Shown: piece after piece, positions 25,206 to 39,392 of the stretch
Layout: every line of letters begins with the position of its first letter
Position numbering within the stretch: position 1 is the first letter of the stretch
From: Holacanthus passer
Lineage: Eukaryota; Chordata; Actinopteri; Pomacanthidae
Reading direction: 5' to 3'
Length of the DNA: 64,000 nt
Assembly: GCA_025331565.1 (NCBI GenBank)
Contig: JAFREQ010000062.1
Location: forward strand, 62,001 to 126,000
Translations under genes and position numbers: made by a program
Notes under the pieces: model-generated
What the model was told of the DNA's origin: nothing
The model's input: the letters and a program-made list of their open reading frames with translations, nothing else
Database searches by the model: none

Positions 25206-26237
25206 TATATTTATATTTATTTTTCTTGCATCATTTTCTTGAAAAAAAAAAAACATATGTTGAAAAAAAATTAAAAAAGGAATGTAAGTTTTCTTATTTA
25301 TCTTTTTTTCCCCAAAAAGATGAACATATTAGAAAAGTAGCTCATTTATGTATTTAATTTCAAGGCAAAACAATCTTATCAATACAAAAAAGGTTCATGA
25401 GATGAAATGAATAACAGCAGATAAATATTTAAACCAGCACACTGAATGTGATGAAACCTGTCAAAACCTTAAAGCAACAAGTGAAAGTGTTTGAATGCAG
25501 ATAAAAAGTAAATGATGTCATTTTAATCATTGAGTAAAATTTAGTGTGTATTTGTACTTTTTATTGTTGTACCACATTCACTTTTTTTTTTTTTTTTTTT
25601 TTTTAGCTCTAGTCGACATCTAGCGGCCATTTAGTGCAACTGCAGCTTCAGGTCGTTCAGCACTGCCTGCAGCACTTCAGCTCAATACACATGATCCATT
25701 GATAAAAAAAAACCCACTGATGAAACATTAGAAAAACATACTATAAAAGTGAATATGTACAGATATATAAATGTACTTAGTTATTTTCCACTACTGGCTG
25801 TCTGTTGCTTCAAGGCGAGTATTTCTACACCATAGTGTTTTACTGTTCTGACCTCAATGATTCTTTAACAGCATCTTCACTTAAGCAGAACTTATACAAA
25901 TTGTCTCAATCAACACTAACTGTTTTTACAGTACTTTCTTTGGTATTACAGTACATCTGATGTCCGAGTGGACATAAAACAACAAAAATACAACCTGCGC
26001 CTGCACAAGTCCATCTGTCCAACCCGTTACTGACACGAAAACAAGAACTCTCGACAGTTTAACATTCATCTTGTCTTTACTTGGACGGTGTCGTCTGTTA
26101 TGACAGGAACTAACAGCACCGGGACCATTGAGTCAAGAAACCATGAGGAACAAAACCCCTGCAAAACTCCAACAGTCTTCAGGCATCTGGTGGATTTGTC
26201 TCCGAGCAGCAGGGGGCGGCAGAAGACCTGAAACGTT

Positions 26238-28447
26238 TCATTTAATACCACAGCACAAAGCTGCTACTTCACTCCAGGTAGAGCTGAGGGCCGTATATGA
26301 TGAAGTACAGCAACAGAGAACCAACAGAGCTGCTGCTGCTGCCAGTCCCAGTCCGACATAGAGGCAGACTCGTCCCCGACTCGCTGGCTTTGGCTTTGGT
26401 ATCACAGGTTTGGGCTCATCAACAGCTGCTGTGTAGAACATTGAAAGTGTTCAGTATGTGATTCACAGGAAAAGTACTGAACAGCACAAATTACTTTACT
26501 GACGAATTCAGGAAGGACCGAGAGATGGACGAACACACTGATGGCCTTTGTCTTTTCAGGGGATTTGTAGACAGTAACAAAAAGGTAGAATATCAATGTC
26601 TTCTAACAGGATCTCTGTGTCAGAGCTAAATATAGACGGAAGTTCAATCTCTTAGGTCAGTGTAGTTCACATGAAAGTATATTTAAAACACACAAACATT
26701 TTAAGGGACTTTGCGATTAGTTTTTTATAATGAATTCGAGATGTTTTCCACAGATTTCAGGGTTTGGTGGCAACAAACATCAGACAAACTGTCCCATGTA
26801 GGAGCAGATATATGTGAGAACCTTGAGTTGACTTACCGGTGACGCTGAGTGAGAACTGTTTGACCCTCTTTCCCGACTCAGTGACCATCCTGCAGAGGTA
26901 CACGCCCGAGTCCGAGGTCCGGACTCTGGACAGATGAAGCCGGACTTGTCCTGTCCTCAGAGCGTCTTTGTCACACTGCACCCGTCCTGCAAACTGCTCG
27001 TGCTGAGACTCCTCCACGCTGTTGTCCAGGTGGTAAAAAACCTTCAGCTCAGGCAGCACACAGTGGATCTTGAGTGAAGGGATGGAGATGTTGGTTTTGG
27101 ATGAGAAGAGCCACTCCACTGTGATGTTACTGTTCTCCTCTGCCTTGTAGTTTAGAGCCATAGTATGAGGCTCAAGCATTCCTGAGAGGAAGAAGAGGAA
27201 AGAGATTAAAGCTCACATGTTGCCTCTCAGTCTGCGCTGATCAAATATACAGATAAACTACACTTAAATCAAAGTGTTGAGCCTAGATGTCAGTGCATAA
27301 TCATACAATGTTTATGTATGAATTCTGCAAGAGGAGATAAGAGAGACAAATAGATAAAGAGACAAAGAGATAAACCTGCTGACAAAAACCGAAGAAGGAG
27401 AAAAAGGAAGCTGTGGTGTTTCCTCAGAGGAATGTAAGTGATTCACTGATCTAATGTAACTCATGAACCCTGCGTTACTCGCTTGTGAACGAGAGTCTTT
27501 CCAGGATGAACCTTTCATCCCCAATCATGATCCTATCACCTGTTACCAATGAACCTGTTTACCTGTGGAAGGATCCAAACAGGTGGTTTTGGAGTGTTAT
27601 ATTGTACTATGGACATAATTTTAAACCATAACTGAAGCTAGAACTTTGACATCAGTGTATACCTAAAATTAAAAATAAATAAATAAATAAATAATATTTC
27701 GTACCAACTAGTGGTGATTGCAAATGAACTGCACTGAAGAAAAAGAGAGCTAATAGTAAATATTCAGAACAGTGTAAGAATCCACTTAACCCTTTGACTT
27801 CAGTTCCACAAATGGCTTCATCTGTAATTCATCTTCTATTTACAGTTATATACATGTTTATGTTAGTTCTTGAGTTCGAGTGCAATATTTTTATTAAGTG
27901 ATATTTACTGCTGTATTTCCATCTTTTATTAAATAAGCCTTTACACTGGTTTGTATTTTATTTCTTTGACGTAATTTCCTCCATTAAATCCTGACCAACA
28001 CAACAACCTGTCTGTTCCTTGGACGATGCAACGATGGAGAACATAATATTAAGCTGGTTTATAGAGAAGAAATGTGTTATCTGAGCCACATTTTAAGAAA
28101 ATCCACTAAATATTTGAGATTTCATTAAAATACAAATATAAACTTCATGGCGCTAAAGAAATAGTCACCAAATCATTGGCACACTGGGCACCATGAATGT
28201 CTGTCAGTGTCTTATCAATCCATCCAATAACTGTTGAGATATTTGAGTGTGGGTCAAAGTCGTGGATGGACGGACACACGCTGTCCAACAGTGTGTCTTC
28301 TGCTTTGGCTGCGAGTTCAGTGAAGTGAGAAAAACTAGTCATGAGGCTAATTGTAACTTTTCTTGTTGTGTAAAATGACTAAACTATGACAAACTAACCA
28401 CAGACGCAGGAGGTCAGACTGAAGAGCAGCAGGATCCTGGAGAGCAT
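26238..28447 (-). CDS. Single V-set Ig type I membrane protein (IgV-2)
   Basis: Three minus-strand exons (28399-28447, 26837-27181, 26238-26428) join in phase 1 to 194 residues. Exon 1 is a signal peptide MLSRILLLFSLTSCVC of the same length as in IgV-1. Exon 2 is the V-like domain with NITVEWLF, FAGRVQCDKDALRTGQ and SDSGVYLCRM. As in IgV-1 the B-strand cysteine is missing, while the C-strand (IHC), RVQC and YLC cysteines are shared. Exon 3 gives a Pro/Lys stalk (VDEPKPVIPKPKPASRGR), a transmembrane segment (YVGLGLAAAAALLVLCCC) and a short tail containing SSYTALSSTWSEV, with no clear ITIM. Exon number, phases and domain layout match IgV-1, so the two are paralogues facing each other tail to tail. 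Likely a surface receptor of the teleost-expanded V-set families; ligand unknown. Confidence 0.82.
28140..28345 (+). repeat. Dispersed teleost repeat (CATGAATGTCTG family), second copy
   Basis: Contains 'ggcaccatgaatgtctgtca', 'atcaatccatccaataactg' and 'ttgagatatttgagtgtggg', the same family as 4565-4830. It lies in the first intron of IgV-2. Confidence 0.6.
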
Positions 28448-29510
28448 CTTCACCCTGTGACAGACGAACAGAGGGGTCAGTGTGGATCACTGCAGTCAGC
28501 AGCATTCGGCCGGGATCTGTCCTTTGAGTCTGAGTCTCTCCTCAGCCCTGCTGCTCTCATTCACCTCCACTGTTATGTACAAAGTTAAAATCACAGCATT
28601 GTAGAAAAAGTTCATTACCTTCGACTTCACTGTCCTGTTGCAGCAAGAAAATCTAAATGTTGTTCCCATGTGAGACGTCAGCCACAGAGTGAGTTCTCCT
28701 GAAGGACCTTCCTCTTTTACTTTGTTAATACTGTTCTCCTCCTCCTGCTCCTCGTGTTCCCTCCTCTGCCAATGAAAATCATTCATTTCATTGTCTTTGT
28801 GCATGAGACACTCCCATCATGTTGTCAGGATTTCAGACTGGTTAACTGAGTGTGTCTATCTTCATGTCACTGATGTGACAACATCAGTGCAAGAATTGAC
28901 TGAGGTACTTTCCCACAGAGAAAAGCAATTTCATGAATGTACCAACAGAACACTTCACGCACTTGTAGATATGACATGAATATGATGATATACAACCTTT
29001 GCAATGTGTTGTGGAACATATTTCATCATATAATAAGGTTCTAATATTCGAAATAATAAAATAATCAAGATTTTGCAGACTTCTATTTCTGCTTTTCTAT
29101 TTTCTAAACACAACTCTCCACAATTATTTAAAAGCATTAATGCAGTTTTGCAGAAAAAACAACATTTTGGTATTAATTGCAAATTGCATGTATCAACCCA
29201 CACACTGAAATGCATTTTTAAACTAATCACACAACATATTCTTATGTGCATATGTGTTCATTCATTTGTATATTGAGGTCGACAATGTGCAAGTTGTGCA
29301 ACACCGCTGCCCAAATACTTTAAAATGAAGATAAAAATTCCATTTCATGGTGTGAATGAGACATCCGCCAAACTCAGTAACAGAGATCCGCTGGGTGGAG
29401 TTTCCAGTCGCTACGAGCACTGAGGTACTTTGCACTGGTGCAGACTGAAAATCTGAAAAAACAGTCCCAACTCAAAAGGAAAGTCAGAGTGACTCAGCTC
29501 ATGAACAAAC

Positions 29511-29566
<56 letters not shown>

Positions 29567-30725
29567 GCTTGCCTGCACTGCAACCTGTCAAATGTGCGGG
29601 AGGTTGCAGAACATGTTTAAAATACTTGTCTGTTCCAGTGTCCACCTGACGTGAAGAAAATTCCAGCTCATTGCATGAACAAACTTCACTTCACAAGCTA
29701 ACAAACAGACGTGTTCCTACACCACAACCTCTGGGTCCTTAAAGAATCAGCTTTCAAACCAGTGACCAGACTTCAAAGTGTGCTTTTTACACTGGGTCCA
29801 CCTTTCTCTGGACCCGCCCCTTGGATACTGTTGCTAAACAGCATAACAAAAACAATAAACACCGTGCTGTAGATTGTAAAAAACAGGGTGAGTGAGTGTT
29901 GCACTTCCAGACACGTGCCACCAAGGTTTTTCCCTCCTGTTACCTGAAGTCCACAACTTTGCTCCAGACTGTCGTATCCCAACAAGCTTGGATGGATTGC
30001 CACGGGTTTTTCTGCAGATACTGATGGTTCCCATTAATCTGAATGACATGACCCCTGACCTGACTGGGACACATGCATGTGTGGCCAGAGTGTGTCCTGG
30101 ATTAACACTTTTACCGTGCCTTCATTTGAAACATTATTCTTTTATTCACCGTTTCACCGTCATCACAGAATCAATGAAATTATTCAGCAGTAACATTACA
30201 TCCATCCTGAGGACAGATTTGACTCAACACAATCACACGAAGCTGCTGGGATGATTACATAAGGAAATGATCACGTTATTTGTTCATCATCAGAACATCT
30301 GATTTGTCCCACAGTCCAACATCGTTTTCACTAGTTCAGCAGGAAACGTGGGTTTTACAGAATAAGAGCTGGAACTGACGGTGGATTTACCTGCTTTGTC
30401 ATTTTCTAGAAACAAACCTGTGACCTCAGTTTTTATTTCTACATTTCTCTGACTGACTGAAGCTGGATTGCTGCTAATCTCACTCAATAATATGTTGAAG
30501 TAGAACCTCCATAATCTGGATTAACGTCACACACTTTTTACCTTCCATTCACACTGAGTGACATTTTTCATAAACAGAAACTACTTTGCAAAATCTCTCT
30601 CCACAGCAAGAATGTTTTAGGTTGTATAGAAACTCAGAGACAGGAAATTATTACATTTAAGTCATTTTTTCTTGAACAGACTCAGTTTTAAGAAGCTTCT
30701 TCAAACAGTGTGTCTCTGTGTGTTT
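28448..30725. other. Region between IgV-2 and the 3' end of gab1
   Basis: Contains the IgV-2 promoter side (28448-28800) and the gab1 3' UTR (immediately below 30726). A GT-then-GA microsatellite lies at 29511-29567. The GC-richer block 29780-30100 may be a decayed element. No gene is supported. Confidence 0.45.
29511..29567. repeat. Compound (GT)n(GA)n microsatellite
   Basis: A pure GT run passes directly into a pure GA run. Confidence 0.95.
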
Positions 30726-31712
30726 CTAGCTCTTCTCCTTCTCCGTGGACATCCTCCCATCATGCCATGCTTCTCTGGTGTTCCTCAGGGCCTTGGTCCT
30801 TTTAGGGTCCACCACCACATAGTCCACACGTGTACGCCCGCCTCGTGCACGCTCCTCACCTGCTCCGGCCTGCTCGTTCCCGCCGCCTCCACCTTCTGCC
30901 GTGCAACGTTTCTGGTTACACACACACACACAGAAAAAGTATCACTTGTTATATTGACTTATTGATTATTTATTGATTGGTCCACTGAAAGAGGAGTTTC
31001 AAAAGAAAGATAAGATATACTTGATTATCAATTCAATATAAAAATCATACATGTATAACACATGAAGAAAGTGTTGACATGATTTTATGGGGAGAAACAA
31101 TGTCACCCTCTAGTGGCTGACTGTCATCCAGACATGCATGATCATTCCTGTCTTTACTGGTCAGTTATTGGAAAGAGAGAGAGGTGCCACCTGTCTTGTT
31201 GATGTCGATCGCCCAGTGTGGAGGTCGAGGTCCAGGTACTCCACCTGTTTGTCACCTCTGGCTCGCCGTAGCAACGGGCTGCTGACTCCGCCCTCTGATG
31301 CCCTGTGCAGCATCAGCCTCAGGGACTGTAGACACACACACACACACACACACAAAGTTGAGATGTATATTAAAAGGAAACAGTGGAGAAAGAGAAGGAA
31401 GGAAAGTTTAAGCAGAGAGGAGGAAATCAGAAGAATGAAAGAGGGAAATTAGAAAGAAGTGATGAAGCCAAAGTGAATAAGGTCAGAAAGGAAAGCATTA
31501 AGGAAGGAAGGACAGAGGAAAGAGCAAAGTTGAAGGAAGGAAGGAAAGAAGGAAGGAAGGAAGGAAGGAGTGTTTTACCTGCTCCCCAGCACTGAAACTA
31601 AGGTTGGAGGTCGTCATTGCAACATAGTTGTCATCAGGGTCATCAGAGTCAGAGGAGGGGGACGAGCTGTGAGCTGAGGTCGGCCTGACTGACCGACGAC
31701 TGGATGGACTAG

Positions 31713-31776
<64 letters not shown>

Positions 31777-34700
31777 AAACTAAACAAATTAACTGGAAAC
31801 TCTTTCAATAATTGATGAATTGTTCTTTTCTTTGACTTATTGTGAATTTAATTTTTTGGGTTTTGGACAGTTGGTCAGAAAAAACAAGACATTTAAAGAC
31901 ATTGTTTTTTGATGTTGTACAGGTCAAGTGACGAATCAATGAATCAATGAATTGATAAAAGGAACAATAAACATATTTACTGATAACAATATAATATATT
32001 ATTATTATATTATAATTACATACATTATACTAGTGTGAATTAACTTCTGACACAAGTATATTACAAAATTCATATTTTCATTATAATGTAAATTACTATC
32101 TAAACATTACGTAACCTCATTCTTTCATAATTTGCCAAAATGAACCATTACATCAGAATTAATGGATGAAGGATGTAGTTTTATACTTTTACTTTGCAGT
32201 TCTTTTATGCTACTTTTACTTTGTAGTTTTTACACTTCTGCTTTGTCTCTACTGTTTCTACTGTAATCAACTCAGGTAAGTAAGAACTTGCAGTGCTCCG
32301 TCTGCACCACAGGGAGGCAGCAGAGCACAGCCTCTCTCTCTGTCTCTGGCTGTTTCATAAACATTAAATATTGATGTGTTTTGCAGTTTTCTGTTGATGC
32401 TGCTCTTATCACACAGAAACACACACAAACTTACTCTCGTGTGAAGGTTCGAGTGACAGGTGAGCGGATGGGGGGCGGGACTTCCTGCCAGTCCTGCTGC
32501 ATTGGACTGAAGTTCAGAGGAGCTGGTTTCACTGGAGGGACAGAGAGAGAAATTTAACTTTTCATTACACAGTTAACTGCTGAACTGAGTTTTATGCAAA
32601 GCTCATCTGACAAAAGAAGAAACTGAAAATATAAGATGCGGCTTCATATGTCTGACAATAGAAGCTTTTTACAGGAAGTAAAGTCTCAAATGAAGAAGTC
32701 GTGTTTTGAGTGTTGTAGAATCAGCACTTTAACTGTGAACCTTCACTAATATTTAATGAGACAGTTTCTATAAGCTGCAGCTCTTTATGTGGAGCTGCGT
32801 GTTTGAGTGCGTGTGGCTGTCGTGACCTCGTACAGCAGCCGTGTCCAGCAAAGTGGAAGCAGGTAAATAATTAAAACTAAAAAAAGCTGAAGTGGAACAA
32901 GAGGGACGAGAAATGACTAACAGAGAGACACGGGGAGGATGATGGAGAGATGCAGCAAAGAAACCGTCGACTGTTTCAGGAACAGAAACAGTTCGCAGGC
33001 TTTTCAGACTTCAAGTACACAAACAATGACAGAAATGTGTTTTGCCAAGTCGGACGAATTCCAGTGAAGGAGACAGAAACAAAAACAGGAATTGTTTTGT
33101 GGTGGAAAGTAAACTGCAAACATTGATGGGAAACGAGTGTAGACTTGGCTTCATCAGGTTTCACCAGTTCCACGTTTACTATCAACAAGAGTCCTGACGA
33201 TTAAAACAAAGCTCCTATCAAGCTACTGATGTTGTGACACGAATTAATGTTTCTTCAAATCAGTTCAGGGAGTTTCAACTTTCTGCAGCAGATCAGAATC
33301 TTTGATCGAACCAAAGAAGCTTTGCGACACCTCATTATCCATTTAAGTTGGTTCTCGCCTTGATGACTTTGAGAATCGGTAAGGTTGATTGGCTTAGAGG
33401 GTCACATGGTAATTCTCTTCCTCAGGTAGCACATACATCTTTTCTTGACAATATGACAATAACTGAAAGCAGGTGAAATGTAAAACTCAGACCATTTAAC
33501 TGAGGCTTACAGCTGTTTGTGATATTGAGGAGATTCTATGTTTTCATATTTTGAAACTTCAGATTTTATTTGAGGTGGTTTGTGCCAGAATCTCTCACTA
33601 GATCACACTGGATTTTGTTATGTCCAGTGCGAATGGTTTTAAAATCCCTGCTTTGTACAACATCTGCTCATGGAAACGACTGTAGGTTTAAGGTTAAGGA
33701 TGGATCATGGTTGTGGTAAATAAACTATAGTTCGCAGAGTAAACACCTGGCTCAGGTCAGTGAACGAGGCGTTGTGGGTACTAGAAAGGTTTTCTATGTC
33801 GTGTCCTGTGTTTCACTTCGTACCTCTTGTTTTGTGTGTCGGCTCCCCGGCGGTCTGGACGTCCGTTCTCTCTGCAGGCTGACTGGCCATACCTCCTGCA
33901 GTCATACATCATTAATTAATTAAACATCAGATCAAGCTTCTTTTCTTGGAGACAGCTTTAGTTATAAATTCGTGATGCGCCCCCACCCACCTCTGCGTTG
34001 CGGTTTGAGGTTGCGGTGGATGGGTGGAGGCAGAGCCTCGAGCTCCGCCCCGCCAGCAGTGTTCACGGTGTTCCTCCGGAGAGGTGGGGTGAGGGGAGCG
34101 ATGGGAGTCAGGGGGGAGTTACGAAAACCCATGTGGGCAGGTGGGGGGACTTGCCTCCCCAGAGACGCCTGGTCTCCTGCTGCAGGGGTGGGCTGAATGG
34201 GAAGGGAAGAGGTGAGCGGGGTCATGGGGACGTAGTTGGCATCCTGGAGCTGGACCGAGGGATCAGAGGGAGGAGGCGGAGGCAGCCTAGAACAAGAGAA
34301 GAAGTAAGAAGAACAATGAATCATGTCTGTGTTTTGTCAAAGTGGAATGAAATCTGAATCTGAAAGACAAAAATCAGTTCACCTACATTTAAATCCTTTA
34401 AAAACAAACACAAACACATTTTTATCACGTCATGTATCTTCACACTGACCTTGGTGCGACCGGAGGCTCGGTGGTGGCTGCGCTCATGGGAACATAGTTT
34501 TCGTCCACATCATCATCCTCCGAGCAAACACTACCCAGAGGCACCATGCCTTTATTGAACTGAGAGACAGAAACGGTGCAGAGATAAACTGATGAAATAA
34601 AGGGATGAAACATAGAACAGGGGATGATGGAGCCAAAAATGTGAACTTACGAAGTAACTGTTGAAGCTCTCGCTGAACTCAAACATGCTCGCTCTGTCAG

Positions 34701-37700
34701 ACAGAGACCGAGGGATGTGAAAAGACTCACAGCCTGAAACACAGAGAAGACTCATGCATGAACCACCTGAAGCTCAGAACACGCTCAAAAGATAATAGTT
34801 CAACATTCCAGGAAACACACTGATCCGGCTGGGAAGGAGAAGAAGATCGATATCAATCTCAGAAGTGAACAACCAGACTGGAAACAGAGAACCGGCTGAA
34901 AAAACTCTTCGTGCTCTCGTGGGGCAAAGTTCTCGTCTTATTAATGAAACTAGTTAAATCATCGTGCAAACAGGCACAAATTGTTTCAGTGAGGAAATAA
35001 TCCATCAGTGCTGCCAGTTCTGCTCAATAAAGCTGCTTTATAGCCACAGTGGCCTTTGACCTCCTCTGAGGTTTAAAACTCTGCTGGCTAAGGACAACGC
35101 TGCAGCTTCCTACAGGGATTTCACAGCCACAGTAACTAAACATTGAATTAAGAACAATATTTTTTTTTTTGACTTATTGACAATAACAGGTGACAGGTAC
35201 CAAAAGGATTTCTTCTGTGAGCAAACGTGTCTGTTAGCATCAGTTTGTGCCTCTTGTTTCTTCATCATCTTCAATTTAAGAATTTTACATTAATGATAAT
35301 TTTTTTTTTTTTTTTTTACAAATATAAGACTAAAATAACACAATTAGATGAATAATGGGACAATAACAAACCAAATAAAGATGGTGATCAGCTTTTTGGG
35401 TGAATAAAGCATAAAGACTGGAAACAGAAAGCAGCCATGTCCAAAGGTGACAAAACTCACCCACCAGCACCTTTAAAGCTCCTTGTTGTTTGTGACTTGT
35501 TCTTGGTGGTCATGTGCAGGACTATTTCTTGGCTGGGTGCCGTGAGGCTGATGTCTATATACCAACTCTCAACAAGAAGGAGAATAAAAACATTTCCCAA
35601 AATTGTGATTTTAGAACAGAGTCTGTTCTCACCCATCTGTGTGTGTCCTGGTGTGGTGACAGTGTTACTCCTCGCCGCTCCTCCTCCCTCCACACATCCG
35701 TCCCTCCTCTCCGGCTCAGACGTGGATCGGGGGAGCGTGCCCGAGGCCGAGCTCTCTCCCTGGGCTGCGATGGACGAGGGCTTCGGTGGCCGTGGAGGAG
35801 GAGTCGGGGTGGAGGCGTGGAGCTCCGCCTGGGTTAAGGAGTCCACACTGGGGGTGGAGGATGGGCGGCGAGGGGGTCGCGGTTGTGACGCCGGGCGAGG
35901 GATCTGGTAACCGCTGGTGGTGTATGAGTGCGTATTCGGATACATGGCGGGGTGTGTGTCATCACTGAGAGGTATCGCCACCGGTCGAAGGTGGAAATCC
36001 AGCGAGTGCTTCCTGGGATGAGGAGACGGGTGACAACGAGGTCTGCCGGCTCGTTTCTGGAGGTCAGAGGTCATGCTGGCGTCCAAGGACTGGCTGAAAG
36101 GGCCTGACATGGCGGCAACTGTCCAAGGAGCTGTCCTGAAGCCGGAGGAGGAGAAGGAGGATGGGAGGCCGTTGGGAAGAAGGGAAGGAGAGGAGGAAGA
36201 GGAGGAGGAGGAGGAGGTGGCGGAGGGAGGAGGGCAGAGGTTGTCGTTGTAGTCGGTTTCAAGGGAGGTGGAGGAGCCTAAAGGAGGCCTGGAGACAGAG
36301 AGACACCAAAACAAGAGAGAGTTGAGCCAGGATTTAAACACTTGAGCAAAAATACGATAAAAATCTTTCCAACTGAGGAAAAAGCTTTTACAGTGTCCTG
36401 ATGAACTGTCCCATGAAGCCTTTTAGAAATGAGTGGGTGTGATCCAGGCTAAGATAAACCTCTAATCCTCGTCCTCACATTCAACACGTCTCAACCTGTA
36501 ACTCCGACTCTTAGTCGAGTTGATTTAGCTTCAGCTGGTTTTCTTTGGTCTGAACTAGACTGAATCTGGTCATTCATGCTCACTTTACTTTACCTCATGA
36601 TAAAAACTTTACTCAAATTCAAGACAAAACTCACTTGACTTATATTCTGCTTTAGAATTCTTTTTGCATTGTGTTACTTGTTTTGGTAACTGACGATTGG
36701 AGACTGAAACCAAAGTGTGATCTCTTCTTCTCTGGTGTTTATCTTATCTTTGAGGTTCAACATTCAACTTAAACTGTAGGAGGTTTATAAGATTTGTAAT
36801 GAAATGTGGCTAAAATACTCTCTGTTTTCTTCTGGATAGAACAGTGAATCTATTATTTTGGCTCTTACGTTTGTTTAAACCTGAAACTCACCAGATTACA
36901 GGTGTGGTATCACTTTCTCATGAATGAACTTTCACTTCCCAACATGAAGTCTCCTGTATTCAGCCGTGTGTTTACCTGATGCGACTCTGGCAGTGTGACA
37001 ACCACAGGTAGTCGTCCTCTGGATTGCCATCAGGATCCAGGTTTCGCACAATCACTGGATCATAGGGGGGCGGGACTGACCCTGTCACTGTGGCGTTGGC
37101 GGCAGGGCCACTGGTTGGGCTCAAAGCTGTGATGGAAGACGAGCCGGAGACAGGAGGTCTCTCTGGAACTGAGAGGTCAAACAACAATATGTATTTAACT
37201 CATAGCAGGAAGGAAAACAAGAGAGGAACTCTTCCAAAGCGGCCAGAGGTTTACCTTCGACATGAGGCAAAATAAGAACACAGTCAGGTCAAAATTAGGA
37301 ATTAATATGACATCAGATCTCACTGATTGTGGCTTATTCAGGTTATGTCTGATTTAGTGTAAATATAAATTCCAGCTGGAGGAAAACATGCATATCAACC
37401 TGATAGAGCAATAAATATTTTTAGAAATCCAAGATGCAAGATGATAAAAAAGTGACCAAATTATGAGTTTTAAGACAGAATACAGAATGACTCACTGTGG
37501 GTATTAAAGTCCTTCTATCACTGACAAAACAAGACAAAGTCAAAGTGACTGAACAAGACGAAGCTCATACGTGATCACATATTTTTTGATATTTTCAAAT
37601 ATTTCACCACAGACACGTCTGAGTCACCGGCACACCCACAGTCCTGAAGACATTTCTGACATCTTTCCCTCTGCATGTTCTCCCTCTTCTCTCCTCCCAC

Positions 37701-38851
37701 TGGTTTTCGCACTGACTCAGCCGCGGCCCACACATCCACCCATTTCAAACGCAGAATAAGAAAGGTGCGATTTCGTCCCCTCCCTCCGTCCGCCTCACCG
37801 TCGCTGGTCGGGTTGAAGCCGCAGAGCAGGCAGATGGAGGAAACCCAGCGGTTCATGTCCTCTTCGGACTCGGCCACCAGGTACCAGATCCTCTCCTCCG
37901 TCTTCAGGTCGAAAACGAAGCTGCTCTCCAGCTCCTTCTTTGTGAACGACAGGCCGGCGTCCACCTGAAGGAGAGCGGAAAGATGCAGGACTGGTGACGT
38001 CGAAGCATTTATGAATCACACAAATGCACAACCTTTAGCATCAAGTGTTTCTCCTTGTGACAGATTCTACTGAAATAAACTCTGTGCAAACTGTGCAGAA
38101 GAAAAACATAATGTTGCTGGAGTGCTAATATTAAACATTAAAGCCAGAAACTCGAGTCGGCCTTAAACCTCAAACCTTCTCAAGAACCTGAAGCCTTGAC
38201 CTCCAAACGCCAGGTTCAGGTTTCTGACTGAAGACAAACATAACTCAATATAACTCTGCGTACGTTAGTTAGTGCAGCGCAGCAGATTTATGACTCACCC
38301 ATCAATAAACACATGAAATCAATAATAATGATGATGATTGGACCGTCTCTGTTTACCTGCTCACACAGGTTCAGGTTGATGGTCCTGATTGGCCGGCGGG
38401 ACTGCTGGTTCTTGTAGTACTGCAGGACGTCCGGTTCGCCGCTCAGCCGACCGCTCCTCAGCACGAACCAGCGCCTCTTCCACGCCTGCACAGACACGAA
38501 AACAAGTTTATGAGATTTTCATCAAGTCAGCTGCAGATGTTCGCGTTCCCCCGAGGACGAACCCTACTGGTGCTGATGTTAGATAAAAGTTACATCAAGA
38601 CTGTATCAATAAATCTTCTGTCCAAAACATGGACACGTCAGGTTAGTTAAAGAAATTTACAGAGCACATTCAAAGAAGATCAACCTGTTTCATTTTGGAT
38701 CATCCATCTCCCATGAGCGATCCACGGGATGACACCTCATATTTCAGCCATGACTCACCATCTGTGTGTGTGTGTGTGTGTGTGTGCGTGAACGACATGT
38801 CATGATTATTTAAAGGTGTGAAGCATGAAGAAGGATTTTAATTCAATAACA

Positions 38852-38907
<56 letters not shown>

Positions 38908-39176
38908 TGGCCACATGATAATTTCTAATGAAGTGGGTTTTTTCTGTTTGAAGGGATCCAGGTTCTCTCTATAACAACATGAAAGGACAGAATGAGGAAG
39001 AGTGAATGAAAACAGAGGACTGAGCTACAGGATGTGTGTGTGTGTGTGTGTGTGTGTGTGAGTGTGTGTGTGTGTTTGCCTGTGAGTTTCCACCAGTTCA
39101 ACAAACCAAATCCATCTCTTCCGATCCCTGTTTAATTATGTTTCTCAACAAAACCAGTGTGACTCCAAAGGCACGC

Positions 39177-39238
<62 letters not shown>

Positions 39239-39357
39239 TCAAAGTGCACAGCAATTAAATACTGTGGAGCATGCCGCCCCCCCCCACCCGTTTTCTCTCC
39301 AAACACTGACAGGAAGAGGAAATAGCTGAACAGGAAATGCCGGTAAGAGATGGCATT

Positions 39358-39392
<35 letters not shown>

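Larger units (their letters stand above)
22875..26237. other. Convergent intergenic region between the two IgV genes
   Basis: Holds the 3' ends of both convergent IgV genes. AATAAA signals near 24195 and 24233 on + could serve IgV-1. Repeats are annotated separately: a reverse SINE remnant, a GATA microsatellite with a retroelement tail, and a T homopolymer at about 25580-25604. No further exon that fits the V-domain family was found by eye. Confidence 0.5.

Noticed and set aside
29773..30254. Frames on both strands in a GC-richer block
   Set aside because: No recognisable domain, splice context or start environment; possibly a decayed repeat, but the class could not be supported.
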